Assembly: GCF_900111885.1 (NCBI RefSeq)
Contig: NZ_FOKG01000023.1
Coordinates: 1-64,000, forward strand
DNA length: 64,000 bases
Direction: 5' to 3'
Origin: Amycolatopsis marina
GTDB taxonomy: Bacteria; Actinomycetota; Actinomycetes; Mycobacteriales; Pseudonocardiaceae
A model generated the notes under the pieces. It had not been told where the DNA came from. It saw nothing but the letters and a program-made list of their open reading frames with translations, and did no database searches. Every line of letters begins with the position of its first letter. The first letter of the stretch is position 1. This document shows, piece by piece, positions 27,431-36,493 of the stretch. Position numbers and translations under genes: made by a program.

Positions 27431-28357
27431 TCACGGCCCGCCCCAGGAGCGCAGTTCCACAAGTTCCGCGAGTTCCCGGACTCCTGGTCCACTGCTCGAT
27501 CCGAGGCCGTGCCGCGTGACGTTGAGGGCGCCTGCCGCGGCTCCCACCTTGATCGCGTCCTTCAACGGGGTGCCGACGGCCAGTTCGGCCGCGATGGCCC
27601 CGGTCATCGAATCCCCCGCACCCCGTGGATCCACCGGGTGCAGACGCGGCATGTGGGCCTCCCAGACCTCGCCCTCGGCCAGGATCAGCGCGGGGTCGTC
27701 CGCTCTGGACAGCACGACCGTCTCCGCGCCCTCGTCCCGCAGTGACCGCATCCCGCGGACCAGCGCCTCCGCGTCCTCGGAGTCCGCCCTGCCGTCGTCA
27801 AGCAGTTCCTCATGACTCACCTTGACCAGGTCGAGGCCGCCCTCGAGCACGGCGTTGAGCCGTTCCCCCGCCAGGTCGGCCACCACGACGCAGCCATTGG
27901 ACCGGAGGTCAGCGGCCAGCCTGCGGTACACCTCCGCCGGGACGGTGCGCCGGTCCGAAGGACCACTGAGGATGGAGACGGTGCTCCTGATGCCTTGCAG
28001 CAGCGCGGTTTCGTACACGGCGTCCAGTTCGTGCCTGGAGAGCGGATCGCCCGGAACGTCCGCGATCTCCTGCCGCTCTTCGCTGCGCCGGTCGTGCACG
28101 TACGCGCCGTTGCGCGCGGTGACCGGCGCCTGGACGTGCTCGATGCCGTTTTCGCCGAGCAGGTGCCGCAGCACCTGGCCCACCTCACCACCGAGCGCCG
28201 CGCACAACGCCACCGGCACGCCGAGTGACGCGATCATCCGCGCCTGCCATACCCCCTGCCCGCCCGCGTGCAGGTGCAGGTCCGGCTCACCGCCCAGATC
28301 CTCCACCGTCACAGTCAGCAGGGGCGAGGGCGCGAAGACCATGACACGTCCGTCCAT
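27431..28357 (-). CDS. PfkB-family carbohydrate kinase
   Basis: 308-aa ribokinase/phosphofructokinase-B-like kinase. It has the N-terminal substrate motif HAGGQGVWQARMIASLG and the C-terminal signature DPRGAGDSMTGAIAAEL with the catalytic Asp. Residues resemble the 1-phosphofructokinase/tagatose-6-phosphate kinase branch. It stands 25 nt upstream of surE on the minus strand and 33 nt after the fdh membrane-subunit stop, so it may be read from the fdh transcript. Substrate unknown. Confidence 0.88.
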   Translation of the reverse strand: MDGRVMVFAPSPLLTVTVEDLGGEPDLHLHAGGQGVWQARMIASLGVPVALCAALGGEVGQVLRHLLGENGIEHVQAPVTARNGAYVHDRRSEERQEIADVPGDPLSRHELDAVYETALLQGIRSTVSILSGPSDRRTVPAEVYRRLAADLRSNGCVVVADLAGERLNAVLEGGLDLVKVSHEELLDDGRADSEDAEALVRGMRSLRDEGAETVVLSRADDPALILAEGEVWEAHMPRLHPVDPRGAGDSMTGAIAAELAVGTPLKDAIKVGAAAGALNVTRHGLGSSSGPGVRELAELVELRSWGGP

Positions 28358-28390
28358 GGAGGGTGCATACCCACGGAACGCCCTCGCTAG

Positions 28391-29332
28391 TCATCGGCGT
28401 TCCACTGCTTCGGCACGTGCGACCCGTGCCCTGCGCTCACGCTGCGGCACGACGACGTACTTCGGGTCCCTGGTGGACACGACACCGGCCGAGTACACCC
28501 CGAACCTGGTGCACAGTCCCGCGGCAAGGTACGCCGACCCAGCCAGGGCCGAGACGGCCCGGCTCCGCCTGCCGAGCACCGACAGTGCCGCACCGGCGAT
28601 GGTCAACGCCTTGCTCGCCTTCAGCAGAGTCCCCGCCCGTCCCGAGCGGTAGGTCTCGGAGACCACACCGAGACCGTGCTCCAACCGGGACGAGGCGACG
28701 AGTTCCGCCGCCGCGCCCACCACACCGAGCCTGCGTGCCGGAACCACCTCGGCAGGCGGGACGGCGAGCAGCACGACACCCACTCCGCCCGTCAGCGCGC
28801 TTCCCGCGAACAACACCGGCAACGCCCGGTGCCCCTCGTGCCATGCGGGTGTGGCGGTGTCGGCGAGCAACACGGCCGTGTAGGTGCACATCGCCGGACC
28901 GAGCACTCCCGCCCCGGCACCGGCCAGCGCACCGAGACGTGGCAGGCGGCCGGTCATCCGGCTGAGCGCGGCGGCGCTCGCCAGGCCGGAGAACGGCGCG
29001 AGAATCCAGGACCCCACCGACAACGGCGAGGTCGGCTTGAACACGCGCAGCATGTACAGGAACCGTTCGGGCCTGCCCAGGTCGTGGATCAGCGCCCCCA
29101 CGCTGGCGACCGAGGTGGCAGCCGCGGCCAACGTGGCGACCCTGCCGACACGGCTGTACCCGGTCGGTCCCGCCAGCGCCGCCATCGAGGCGGAGGCGCC
29201 TGCCACGCCGCCGAGGAACAGATAGAGCGGCACATCCGGCTGTTTCCAGGCAGGTTCCTTGAGGATCGGCTTGCCGTAGTACGACCGGAACTCCGCTGGT
29301 TCGGCCATCTCCCGCTCCCGCCGCGGGCTCAC
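28391..29332 (-). CDS. NrfD/PsrC-type membrane subunit of formate dehydrogenase
   Basis: 313-aa polytopic membrane protein of the NrfD/polysulfide reductase family, with about eight hydrophobic segments and the family-type LGRPERFLYMLRVFKPTSPLS loop. The GTG at 29332 overlaps the FdhB stop (GTGA); a second possible start is the ATG giving MAEPAEFRSYYG. It would anchor FdhAB and pass electrons to the quinone pool. It replaces the cytochrome b gamma subunit of classical FDH-N. Confidence 0.85.
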   Translation of the reverse strand: MSPRREREMAEPAEFRSYYGKPILKEPAWKQPDVPLYLFLGGVAGASASMAALAGPTGYSRVGRVATLAAAATSVASVGALIHDLGRPERFLYMLRVFKPTSPLSVGSWILAPFSGLASAAALSRMTGRLPRLGALAGAGAGVLGPAMCTYTAVLLADTATPAWHEGHRALPVLFAGSALTGGVGVVLLAVPPAEVVPARRLGVVGAAAELVASSRLEHGLGVVSETYRSGRAGTLLKASKALTIAGAALSVLGRRSRAVSALAGSAYLAAGLCTRFGVYSAGVVSTRDPKYVVVPQRERRARVARAEAVERR

Positions 29333-30318
29333 CTGCGGCCCCCGAGGAACGAGGCCGCGACGGCGGCGGCGACACCGAGCGCGGTGGCGGCCGCCCCCTT
29401 CCACATGGCGGGCAGGTCCCGGGTGGTCACCACCGGGTCCGGCGGAAGCCCGTACACCTCGGGCTCGTCGAGCAGCAGGAAGAACGCGCCGTCCCCGCCG
29501 ACCCCGTCATCCGGATCGTGTCCGTAGAGGCGGGCCTCGGTGACACCGGCTTCGTGCAGCGTCCGCTGCCTCTGCGCGGCCCGTTCCCGCAGTTCGTCCA
29601 GTTCCCCGAACTGGATGGAATCGGTGGGACACGCCTTGGCGCAGGCCGGTTCCATACCCGCGCCGAGCCGGTCGTAGCAGAGGGTGCACTTGAACGCCCT
29701 GCCGTCGCTCTCCCGCTTCTCGATCACGCCGTACGGGCAGGCGGGAACGCAGTAGCCACAGCCGTTGCAGATGTCCTCCTGCACGACCACGGTGCCGAAC
29801 TCGGTACGGAACAGCGAGCCAGTGGGGCAGACGTCGAGGCAGGCCGCGTGGGTGCAGTGTTTGCAGACGTCCGACGACATCAGCCAGCGGATGCCGGAGT
29901 CACCATCGGTCGCTTCCTGCTTCGGGGCGCCGATCGTCGGCATGCCGAGGTCGTCGCTGTGCAAGTTCTCCGCCGTGCTCGACGACGGTGCGCCGCTGCC
30001 GGGCTCCGCCGTGCCCACGCTCGCGGCGGCCAGCACGTCCACGTCCTCGTGCATGGACCGGGCGGGCACCCGCTGCTCGATGAACGCCACGTGCCGCCAG
30101 CTGTTCGCGCCGAGATCCCCCGTGTTGTCGTACGACGTGCCGAGCAGATCCATGTTCCCTTCGGCCCCCGCGTCGTCGGCGGGCACCAGGTTCCATTCCT
30201 TGCACGCGACCTCACAGGCCTTGCAGCCGATGCACACCGAAGTGTCGGTGAAGAACCCCATCCGGGGTTCGGCGTGCGCGTAGCCGCTCCCGGTGCCTGC
30301 CTGATAACTCGCGGTCAC
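29329..30318 (-). CDS. fdhB: Formate dehydrogenase iron-sulfur subunit
   Basis: 329 aa from the GTG at 30318, which overlaps the FdhA stop by 4 nt. Four 4Fe-4S cysteine groups are visible: CIGCKACEVACKEW, CKHCTHAACLDVCPTGS, CNGCGYCVPACPYG and CTLCYDRLGAGMEPACAKAC. An insert of about 40 residues separates the first two. A single hydrophobic helix (ATALGVAAAVAASFLG) near the C-terminus can anchor it. It moves electrons from FdhA to the NrfD-like subunit. Confidence 0.93.
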   Translation of the reverse strand: MTASYQAGTGSGYAHAEPRMGFFTDTSVCIGCKACEVACKEWNLVPADDAGAEGNMDLLGTSYDNTGDLGANSWRHVAFIEQRVPARSMHEDVDVLAAASVGTAEPGSGAPSSSTAENLHSDDLGMPTIGAPKQEATDGDSGIRWLMSSDVCKHCTHAACLDVCPTGSLFRTEFGTVVVQEDICNGCGYCVPACPYGVIEKRESDGRAFKCTLCYDRLGAGMEPACAKACPTDSIQFGELDELRERAAQRQRTLHEAGVTEARLYGHDPDDGVGGDGAFFLLLDEPEVYGLPPDPVVTTRDLPAMWKGAAATALGVAAAVAASFLGGRR

Positions 30319-33300
30319 GAATCGCTCCCTTCGATTCCCGCCCTGCGCTGGTACTCGTCCACCAACTCCGGCAGGGCGGGCCCGCGGGGCCGCCTGCCCG
30401 GCCGGATGTCGCACGTGGCGGCCTTGGCCTCCTGGATGTGCACATTCGGATCGAGCACCACCGACAGCAGGTCGTTGGCGGAGTCGCCTGTGGACAGTCC
30501 GTTCTGCCCCCAGTGGTACGGCAGGCCGACCTGGTGCACGACCCTGCCGCGGACCCGCAGCGGTTTCATCCGTTCGGTCACCATCACCCGCGCCTCGATG
30601 GCCGCTCGGGCCGAGACGATCGTGGCCCAGCCGAGGTGTTCGAGGCCGCGCTCGGCGGCGAGTTCGGGCGAGATCTCACAGAAGAACTCCGGTTGCAGCT
30701 CGGAAAGGTACGGCAGGCTCCTGCTCATCGCGCCCGCAGTGTGATGCTCGGTGAGCCGGTAGGTGGTGAAGACGTACGGGTACACGTCGCTGCCCGCCGG
30801 GTGGTAGCGGTTGTGCTGGCCGCCGTACACCAGGCGCGTGGGGTTCTCCTGCTGGCTGTACAGCGGATTGTCGAACGGCGACTCGAACGGCTCGTAGTGG
30901 GTGGGCAGCGGGCCGTCGGCGAGCCCGGCGGGCGCGAACAGCCAGGCGCGTCCGTCGGTCTGCATGATGAACGGTTCGGTTCCCGCCAGCGCGTGCTGCG
31001 CCTTGGCGTCCTCGGGCGGCTCGTAGTCCGGCGGCTTCGTGGGTTCGAAGTCCGCCACGTCCTCGCCGGTCCATTTGCCCTGCTCGGCGTCCCACCAGAC
31101 GTAACGCTTGCGCTCGCTCCACGGATTGCCGTCCGGATCGGCGGAAGCACGGTTGTACAGGATCCGCCGGTTGTCCGGCCAGGCCCAGGCCCACCCGGGG
31201 GCGACCCAGCTCTGCTCGGACCCGGGCTGCCGGTTCGCCGCGTGGTTGTGCCCGTCGGCATACACGCCGCAGTAGATCCAGCAACCGCACGAGGTCGACC
31301 CGTCGTCCTTCAGCTGCGGGTATCCGGACAGCGGACCGTCGGGACCGCTGCCGTTGATCTCGGCCAGCACCGACTCGGCACTCGGCTCGGCGATCTCCCC
31401 CTCGGTCGGGTATGACCAGGTCAACTCCTGCACCGGCAGGTCACGTGGGTCGGTACTCGTGCGCAGCTTCTCCCTGATGATCCGGCCGAGGTGGTAGTAG
31501 AACCACAGCTCGCTGCGTGCGTCGCCGGAGGGCTCCACGGCCTTGTGGTGCCACTGCAACAACCGCTGGGTGTTGGTGAAGGTGCCGTCCTTCTCCGTGT
31601 GCGAGGCGGCGGGCAGGAAGAACACCTCGGTACCGATCTCCTCGGTCCGCAGCTCGCCGGTCTCGATCTCCGGCCCGTCCTTCCAGAACGTCGCGCTCTC
31701 GATCAGCTGCAGATCCCGGACCACGAGCCAGTCCAGGTTGGCCATGCCGAGGCGCTGCAGTTTCCCGTTCGCCGACCCGACGGCCGGGTTCTCGCCGACC
31801 AGGAAGTAGCCCCTGCACTCGCCCTTGAGCTGGTTGTAGACCGTCTGATAGGTCCCGTGGTCCCCGGTGAGCCGGGGCAGGTGATCGAAGCGGAAGTCGT
31901 TGTCCGCCGTCGCGTGCTCGCCCCAGTAGGCCTTGAGCAGACTGACCACGTAGGACCGCATGTTGCCCCAGAACCCGGTCTTGCCCGCGTCCGCGCCGAC
32001 GAACGTGTCGAGATCCAGGTTCTCCTTGGCGTGCGGCATCGGGATGTAGCCGGGCAGGATGTTGAACAGCGTCGGGATGTCGGTGGAACCCTGGATGCTG
32101 GCGTGCCCGCGCAGGGCCAGAATCCCACCGCCCGGCCTGCCGATGTTGCCGAGCAGTGTCTGCAGGATCGACGCCGTTCGGATGTACTGCACGCCGACCG
32201 TGTGCTGCGTCCAGCCGACCGAGTACACCCACGCGGTGGTCCGCTCGCGCCCCGAGTTCGCCGTCACGGCCTCGGCGACCTCGAGGAACTGCTCGACCGG
32301 AACGCCGCAGACGTCGGCGACCAGTTCTGGGGTGTAGCGGGCGAAGTGGCGCTTGAGTACCTGGTAGACGCAGCGGGGGTGCTCCAGTGTCGGATCGATC
32401 CTCGGCTTGGCGCCCACGCTCGCACCGCCACTGCCGTAGCTGTCGCCGTGCGCGGTCTCCTCGTGCTGCTCGCCTCCGCCCTGCTGCTCGTTGTCGCGCG
32501 CCATCTCCTCCTCGGCCGGGATCCAGTGCTCCCGCTTGCCGGCGGCGGGGGCGACCTCGGCGCCCTCGTAGGACCAGCTGGCCACGTCGTACTGGCGGCC
32601 CTCCGAGTCGTAGCCCGAGAACAGCCCGTCGAGGTCCTCGGTGTCGGCGAAGTCCTCCCGCAGGATCGCGCCCGCGTTGGTGTAGGCCACGACGTACTCG
32701 CGGAAGTCGAGCCCGTTCTGCAGCACGTGGTTGACCAGACCGCCGAGGAACGCGATGTCACTGCCCGCGCGCAGGGCCACATGCGAGTCGGCCAGCGCGC
32801 TGGTACGGGTGAATCGCGGATCGACGTGGATGATCTTCGCCCCGCGGTTCTTCGCCTCCATCACCCACTGGAAACCGACCGGGTGGCACTCGGCCATGTT
32901 CGAACCCTGGATGACGATGCAGTCGGAGTTCGCGAGGTCCTGCTGAAACGTCGTGGCGCCGCCGCGACCGAAGGAGGTCCCCAGACCGGGAACCGTGGAG
33001 GAGTGTCAAATACGGGCCTGATTCTCGATCTGTACCGCGCCGAGCGCCGTGTACAGCTTCTTCATCAGGTAGTTCTCTTCGTTGTCCAGCGTGGCCCCGC
33101 CGAGGCTGGCGAAACCGTCGGTCCGGTTGAGCCGGGCACCGTGCTCATCGGTGTCCTGCCAGGTCTCGCGCCGGGTGGCGATGACCCGGTCGGCGATCAT
33201 CTCCATCGCGTCGTCCAGCGACAGTGACTCCCACTCCCGGGCGTAGGGACGGCGGTAGAGCACCCGGTCGACACGGCTGGGGCTGGTCACCAGCTGCTTG

Positions 33301-33569
33301 CTGGCCGCCCCCTTCGGGCAGAGCCTGCCTCGCGAGATGGGCGAGTCCGGGTCGCCCTCGATCTGGGTGACCGCACCGTCCTTGACGTACACCCGCTGTC
33401 CACAACCGACAGCGCAGTACGGGCAGATTGACTTGACGACCCGGTCCGCGTCCTCGACGCGGGCACGCAGTTGCTTCGATCGGTCGGACTGGGCCGCGGC
33501 ACCAAGACCGAGCCGGTCACCACCGGTCAGCTGCCGGATCACCGGCCAGCCCTCGATCCACTGCCGCAC
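30315..33569 (-). CDS. fdhA: Selenocysteine-containing formate dehydrogenase, catalytic subunit
   Basis: 1084-residue molybdopterin/tungstopterin oxidoreductase read through an in-frame TGA at 33008-33006 (residue 188). Left of it the frame gives the 4Fe-4S motif CPYCAVGC and ENQARI; right of it HSSTVPGLGTSFGRGG and NMAECHPVGFQW, exactly the FDH-N active-site context with Sec between Ile and His. An ordinary gene caller splits it into two frames or trims it. A SECIS hairpin follows the TGA, and selC, selA, selB and selD are in the same window. It oxidises formate or reduces CO2. The N-terminus (MRQWIEGWPVIRQLTG) shows no twin-arginine signal, so a cytoplasmic active site is likely, unlike E. 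coli FDH-N. Confidence 0.93.
32976..32994 (-). promoter_or_regulatory. Bacterial SECIS element of fdhA
   Basis: Reading the minus strand, GGTTCCC and GGGGACC form a 7-bp stem (one G-T pair) around the 5-nt loop GGTCT. The stem begins 11 nt after the TGA codon. Loop sequence and spacing match what is known for E. coli fdhF/fdnG SECIS elements that bind SelB. It is inside the coding sequence and is translated as part of STVPGLGTS. Confidence 0.9.
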
Positions 33570-33649
33570 GCTCGATCACCGTTTCCGATCGCCGTTTCCG
33601 CCGACCTCATCAACGGTAGGGGGTGCGGGCACAACACGCAGTGCGGCGC

Positions 33650-34708
33650 TCACTCGTCCCACTCGTGCAATGGCACGTCCGAACGCGACCAGCGATGCAG
33701 GCCTTCGAGGAAGATCCTGGTACGGCACACGGTCTCGGTCGCCTGCTGGTGCTCGGCAGGCGGGACCGCAAGGCCGAGCGCACCGGACAGGACGCGATCG
33801 ACGGCGGCCACCGCGGCGCGATCACGATCGGTTGGCTCTGGATCGGCGAGAGCGCTGGTGACGGCCGCACCGAGGTAGGTCTCGGCGATCGTGGACTGCA
33901 GCCGTATCAGTGCCGAGCAGAGTGCCTCGGCCGCCGTCCGCAGACCGGGTGCGTACCCGGTGGCGACGAGGGCGGTCACCGTCGCCTCCGCGACGTGCCG
34001 CAGCGCGGGCTCAGGGTCGTACTCCGGACGGCGGGAGCGGTAGGTGAACCCGACCAGCGGGTAGCGGTGCACCATCTCGTCCACCGCGCGCACGTGCTCC
34101 GCCCAGCTCCGGCAACGCTCGCGGGTCTCGTCGACTCCTGCCTCACCGAGACAGTCGGTGAGCATGGTGACGCCACCACACGCCCGCGCGTCGTCATGGA
34201 CGGCGAGGGTGAACCGGTTGCGCGTCGCTACGCCGCTGACGACTTCGAGCACGTAGGTGGCCATCCCGGTGAACATGGTGAAGCCGACACCCGCACCGAA
34301 CACCGAGAGCAGCTCGGCCTGCGTGGACAACGGGGTGACATCCCCGTAGCCGAGCACCGTGGTCGTCCCCGCCGCGAAATACAGGGCGTCGACGAAGGTG
34401 GGCGCGCCGAGGTCGGTCTGAATCGCGAACTCGGTGCCAAGTATGGGCCAGGCCGCCACCGCGAGCCCGACGGTGGCCAGCAGGATCCAGCCGAGGAAGG
34501 TGCAGGCCACGATCACTGGCCCGGCCAGTCCGAGCACGTACGTGCCGAGCCGGGACAGCCGGGCGCTCAGCAGAGTCGTCACCGCCCACACCGTCCGTCG
34601 GATCGCGGTGGCGAGCAGCCCTTCGCGGTCCGGGTGGAGCACGGTGGCGGCGGCGTCCCAGGCCACCAGCACGATCAGGCCGAAACCCAGTATCTGTACA
34701 GCGATCAC
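33650..34708 (-). CDS. Two-transmembrane potassium-channel-like protein
   Basis: 352 aa. About three to four hydrophobic segments fill the first 150 residues, with a pore-loop selectivity filter TTVLGYGDVTP, a variant of the TVGYGD potassium filter with Leu for Val. The C-terminal 200 residues are soluble and helical with no RCK/TrkA motif visible. It lies between selB and fdhA on the same strand (36 nt and 80 nt gaps). A link to formate/CO2 redox metabolism, for example charge balance or pH, is only a guess from position. Confidence 0.8.
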   Translation of the reverse strand: MIAVQILGFGLIVLVAWDAAATVLHPDREGLLATAIRRTVWAVTTLLSARLSRLGTYVLGLAGPVIVACTFLGWILLATVGLAVAAWPILGTEFAIQTDLGAPTFVDALYFAAGTTTVLGYGDVTPLSTQAELLSVFGAGVGFTMFTGMATYVLEVVSGVATRNRFTLAVHDDARACGGVTMLTDCLGEAGVDETRERCRSWAEHVRAVDEMVHRYPLVGFTYRSRRPEYDPEPALRHVAEATVTALVATGYAPGLRTAAEALCSALIRLQSTIAETYLGAAVTSALADPEPTDRDRAAVAAVDRVLSGALGLAVPPAEHQQATETVCRTRIFLEGLHRWSRSDVPLHEWDE

Positions 34709-34744
34709 CGGGAAGGAGTACCCGCCCAGCTGTAACTGACGCGG

Positions 34745-36493
34745 CTACAGGCAGGTACGGCTTCCGTCCGGGTGCCGGACGGTGACGCCGTTGGCGTCGA
34801 GCCGCTCCAGCAGCGGCACCGCGACCCTGCGGGTGGTGTCGAGCGCCCTCCGGGCCTGACTCACGGTGAACGGCTCGCCGAGCGCACGCAGTGCTTCCGC
34901 CGCCCGCGCCACGGCGTCCGGGCCGAGCACGACGCCGTCGGCGATCCGGGTGAGCCTGCCCAGCCGGACGGCCGCGGCCAGCTCCCGCGGCCCCAGCCGC
35001 AGCTCGGCCAGCTCGTCGGCCTCCGGCGCGCGGAACGGCTCCCGCGCGAACCACGACTCCAGCACCCGCACCGGTTCCTCGACCTCGGGAGGCAGTCCGG
35101 CACCAGCTCGGCGCACGACACCGTCGGACAGCTCAAGTCCGGTGTCCGCCAGCACCCGGGCGAGCAGGTCGGCTGCGGGCAGTCCGAGCTCACGGCGCAC
35201 TGCCTCCGCGGGCATTCCTCCGGTGACCGGATCCCGCGCGTACCAGTCGCCCACGACGTGCTCCGCCCGCCCTGCGAGTTCCGCCCAGCGCTCCTCGTTG
35301 ACCAGCCAGTCACCAACACGCCCGCCGATTTCCGGCAAGCCGGCCGCGCGCAGCTCGGCAGCACGCACGTATCCACGCCTACGGACGAGCATTCGGCTGA
35401 GATCGGCGGGTCCAGCGCCGTCGAGTTCTCCCGCGCGCGCCCGCGCCGCACCACGGCGGCCGAGCCGGGGCGGATCGACGTCGAGCACGTCAACGCCTGC
35501 CGCCACCCGGTGCTGTCCCGGATCCCGCAGCAGCCCGACGTCACCGACCCGCACCGGCAGCGGCCGGGCCAGGGTCAGACGCGCGGTGTCCGTGCCAAGT
35601 GGGCGGACGCGGACGCCTACGGCGGCCGAGCCGACGTGCAGCACGAGTTCGCGGTGCAGCGCGGCCGACTCGTCGCCGCGGAGGCGTACGTCCAGCTCAC
35701 CGGAGTAGGGCCACGCGCCGGGGGTGAGCAGCGCATCGCCCCTGCCGACTCGGCCCCGGTCGGTGCCCCGCAGATTGACCGCCACCCGGGACACGGCACG
35801 GGCTTCGGTGACATCGGAGCCGAGCGCCTGCAAACCGCGGACGCGCACGGTCTCGCCAGTGCCCGCGATGGTGAGCACATCGCCGATCCGCAGCGTGCCC
35901 GCCGCGAGCGTGCCGGTCACCACCGTCCCTGCTCCCCGGACGGTGAACGCGCGGTCGATCCAGAGCCGGACGTCGGCGTCCTGCTCGGGCGCGGGCAGGC
36001 GGTCCGCGAGCGCCGCGAGTTCGGTGCGCAGGAAGGGAAAACCGACACCGGTTCTACCGCTGACGGCGACCGCGGGGACGGCGCCGAGGCTCGTCGCGGC
36101 GATCCTGTCCAGCGCCTCCTGTGTCGCGGACGCGGGATCGGCCCTGTCCGCCTTGGTGACGACCAGCAGCCCGTGCCGGACACCGAGCGCGTCCACCGCG
36201 GCGAGGTGCTCCGCGGACTGGGGCATCCAGCCCTCGTCCGCGGCGACCACGAACATCACCGCGGGCACCGGCCCCACCCCGGCGAGCATGTTGGGCACGA
36301 ACCGCTCGTGCCCTGGGACGTCCACAAAGGCCAGTGTTTCGCCTTCGCCGAGGTCGGTCCAGGCGAAACCGAGGTCGATGGTGAGCCCCCTGGCCTTTTC
36401 CTCGGCCAGCCGGTCCGGCTGCATCCCGGTCAACCGTTGGACCACTGTGGACTTTCCGTGGTCGACGTGCCCGGCGGTGGCTACGACGTGCAT
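34745..36493 (-). CDS. selB: Selenocysteine-specific elongation factor SelB
   Basis: 582 aa from the ATG giving MHVVATAGHVDHGKST. G-domain motifs are present: GHVDHGKST, DVPGHE and TKAD. EF-Tu-like beta-barrel domains follow, then C-terminal winged helices (from about residue 370), the part that binds the SECIS hairpin. SelB delivers Sec-tRNA to UGA codons marked by SECIS. The start overlaps the selA stop by 13 nt, so the two are coupled. It serves fdhA downstream on the same strand. Confidence 0.95.
   Translation of the reverse strand: MHVVATAGHVDHGKSTVVQRLTGMQPDRLAEEKARGLTIDLGFAWTDLGEGETLAFVDVPGHERFVPNMLAGVGPVPAVMFVVAADEGWMPQSAEHLAAVDALGVRHGLLVVTKADRADPASATQEALDRIAATSLGAVPAVAVSGRTGVGFPFLRTELAALADRLPAPEQDADVRLWIDRAFTVRGAGTVVTGTLAAGTLRIGDVLTIAGTGETVRVRGLQALGSDVTEARAVSRVAVNLRGTDRGRVGRGDALLTPGAWPYSGELDVRLRGDESAALHRELVLHVGSAAVGVRVRPLGTDTARLTLARPLPVRVGDVGLLRDPGQHRVAAGVDVLDVDPPRLGRRGAARARAGELDGAGPADLSRMLVRRRGYVRAAELRAAGLPEIGGRVGDWLVNEERWAELAGRAEHVVGDWYARDPVTGGMPAEAVRRELGLPAADLLARVLADTGLELSDGVVRRAGAGLPPEVEEPVRVLESWFAREPFRAPEADELAELRLGPRELAAAVRLGRLTRIADGVVLGPDAVARAAEALRALGEPFTVSQARRALDTTRRVAVPLLERLDANGVTVRHPDGSRTCL

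Noticed and set aside
32898..33005. fdhA as a pseudogene or as two separate genes split by TGA
   Set aside because: Sequence on both sides of the TGA is conserved FDH active-site sequence, a SECIS hairpin follows, and the full selenocysteine apparatus is adjacent.
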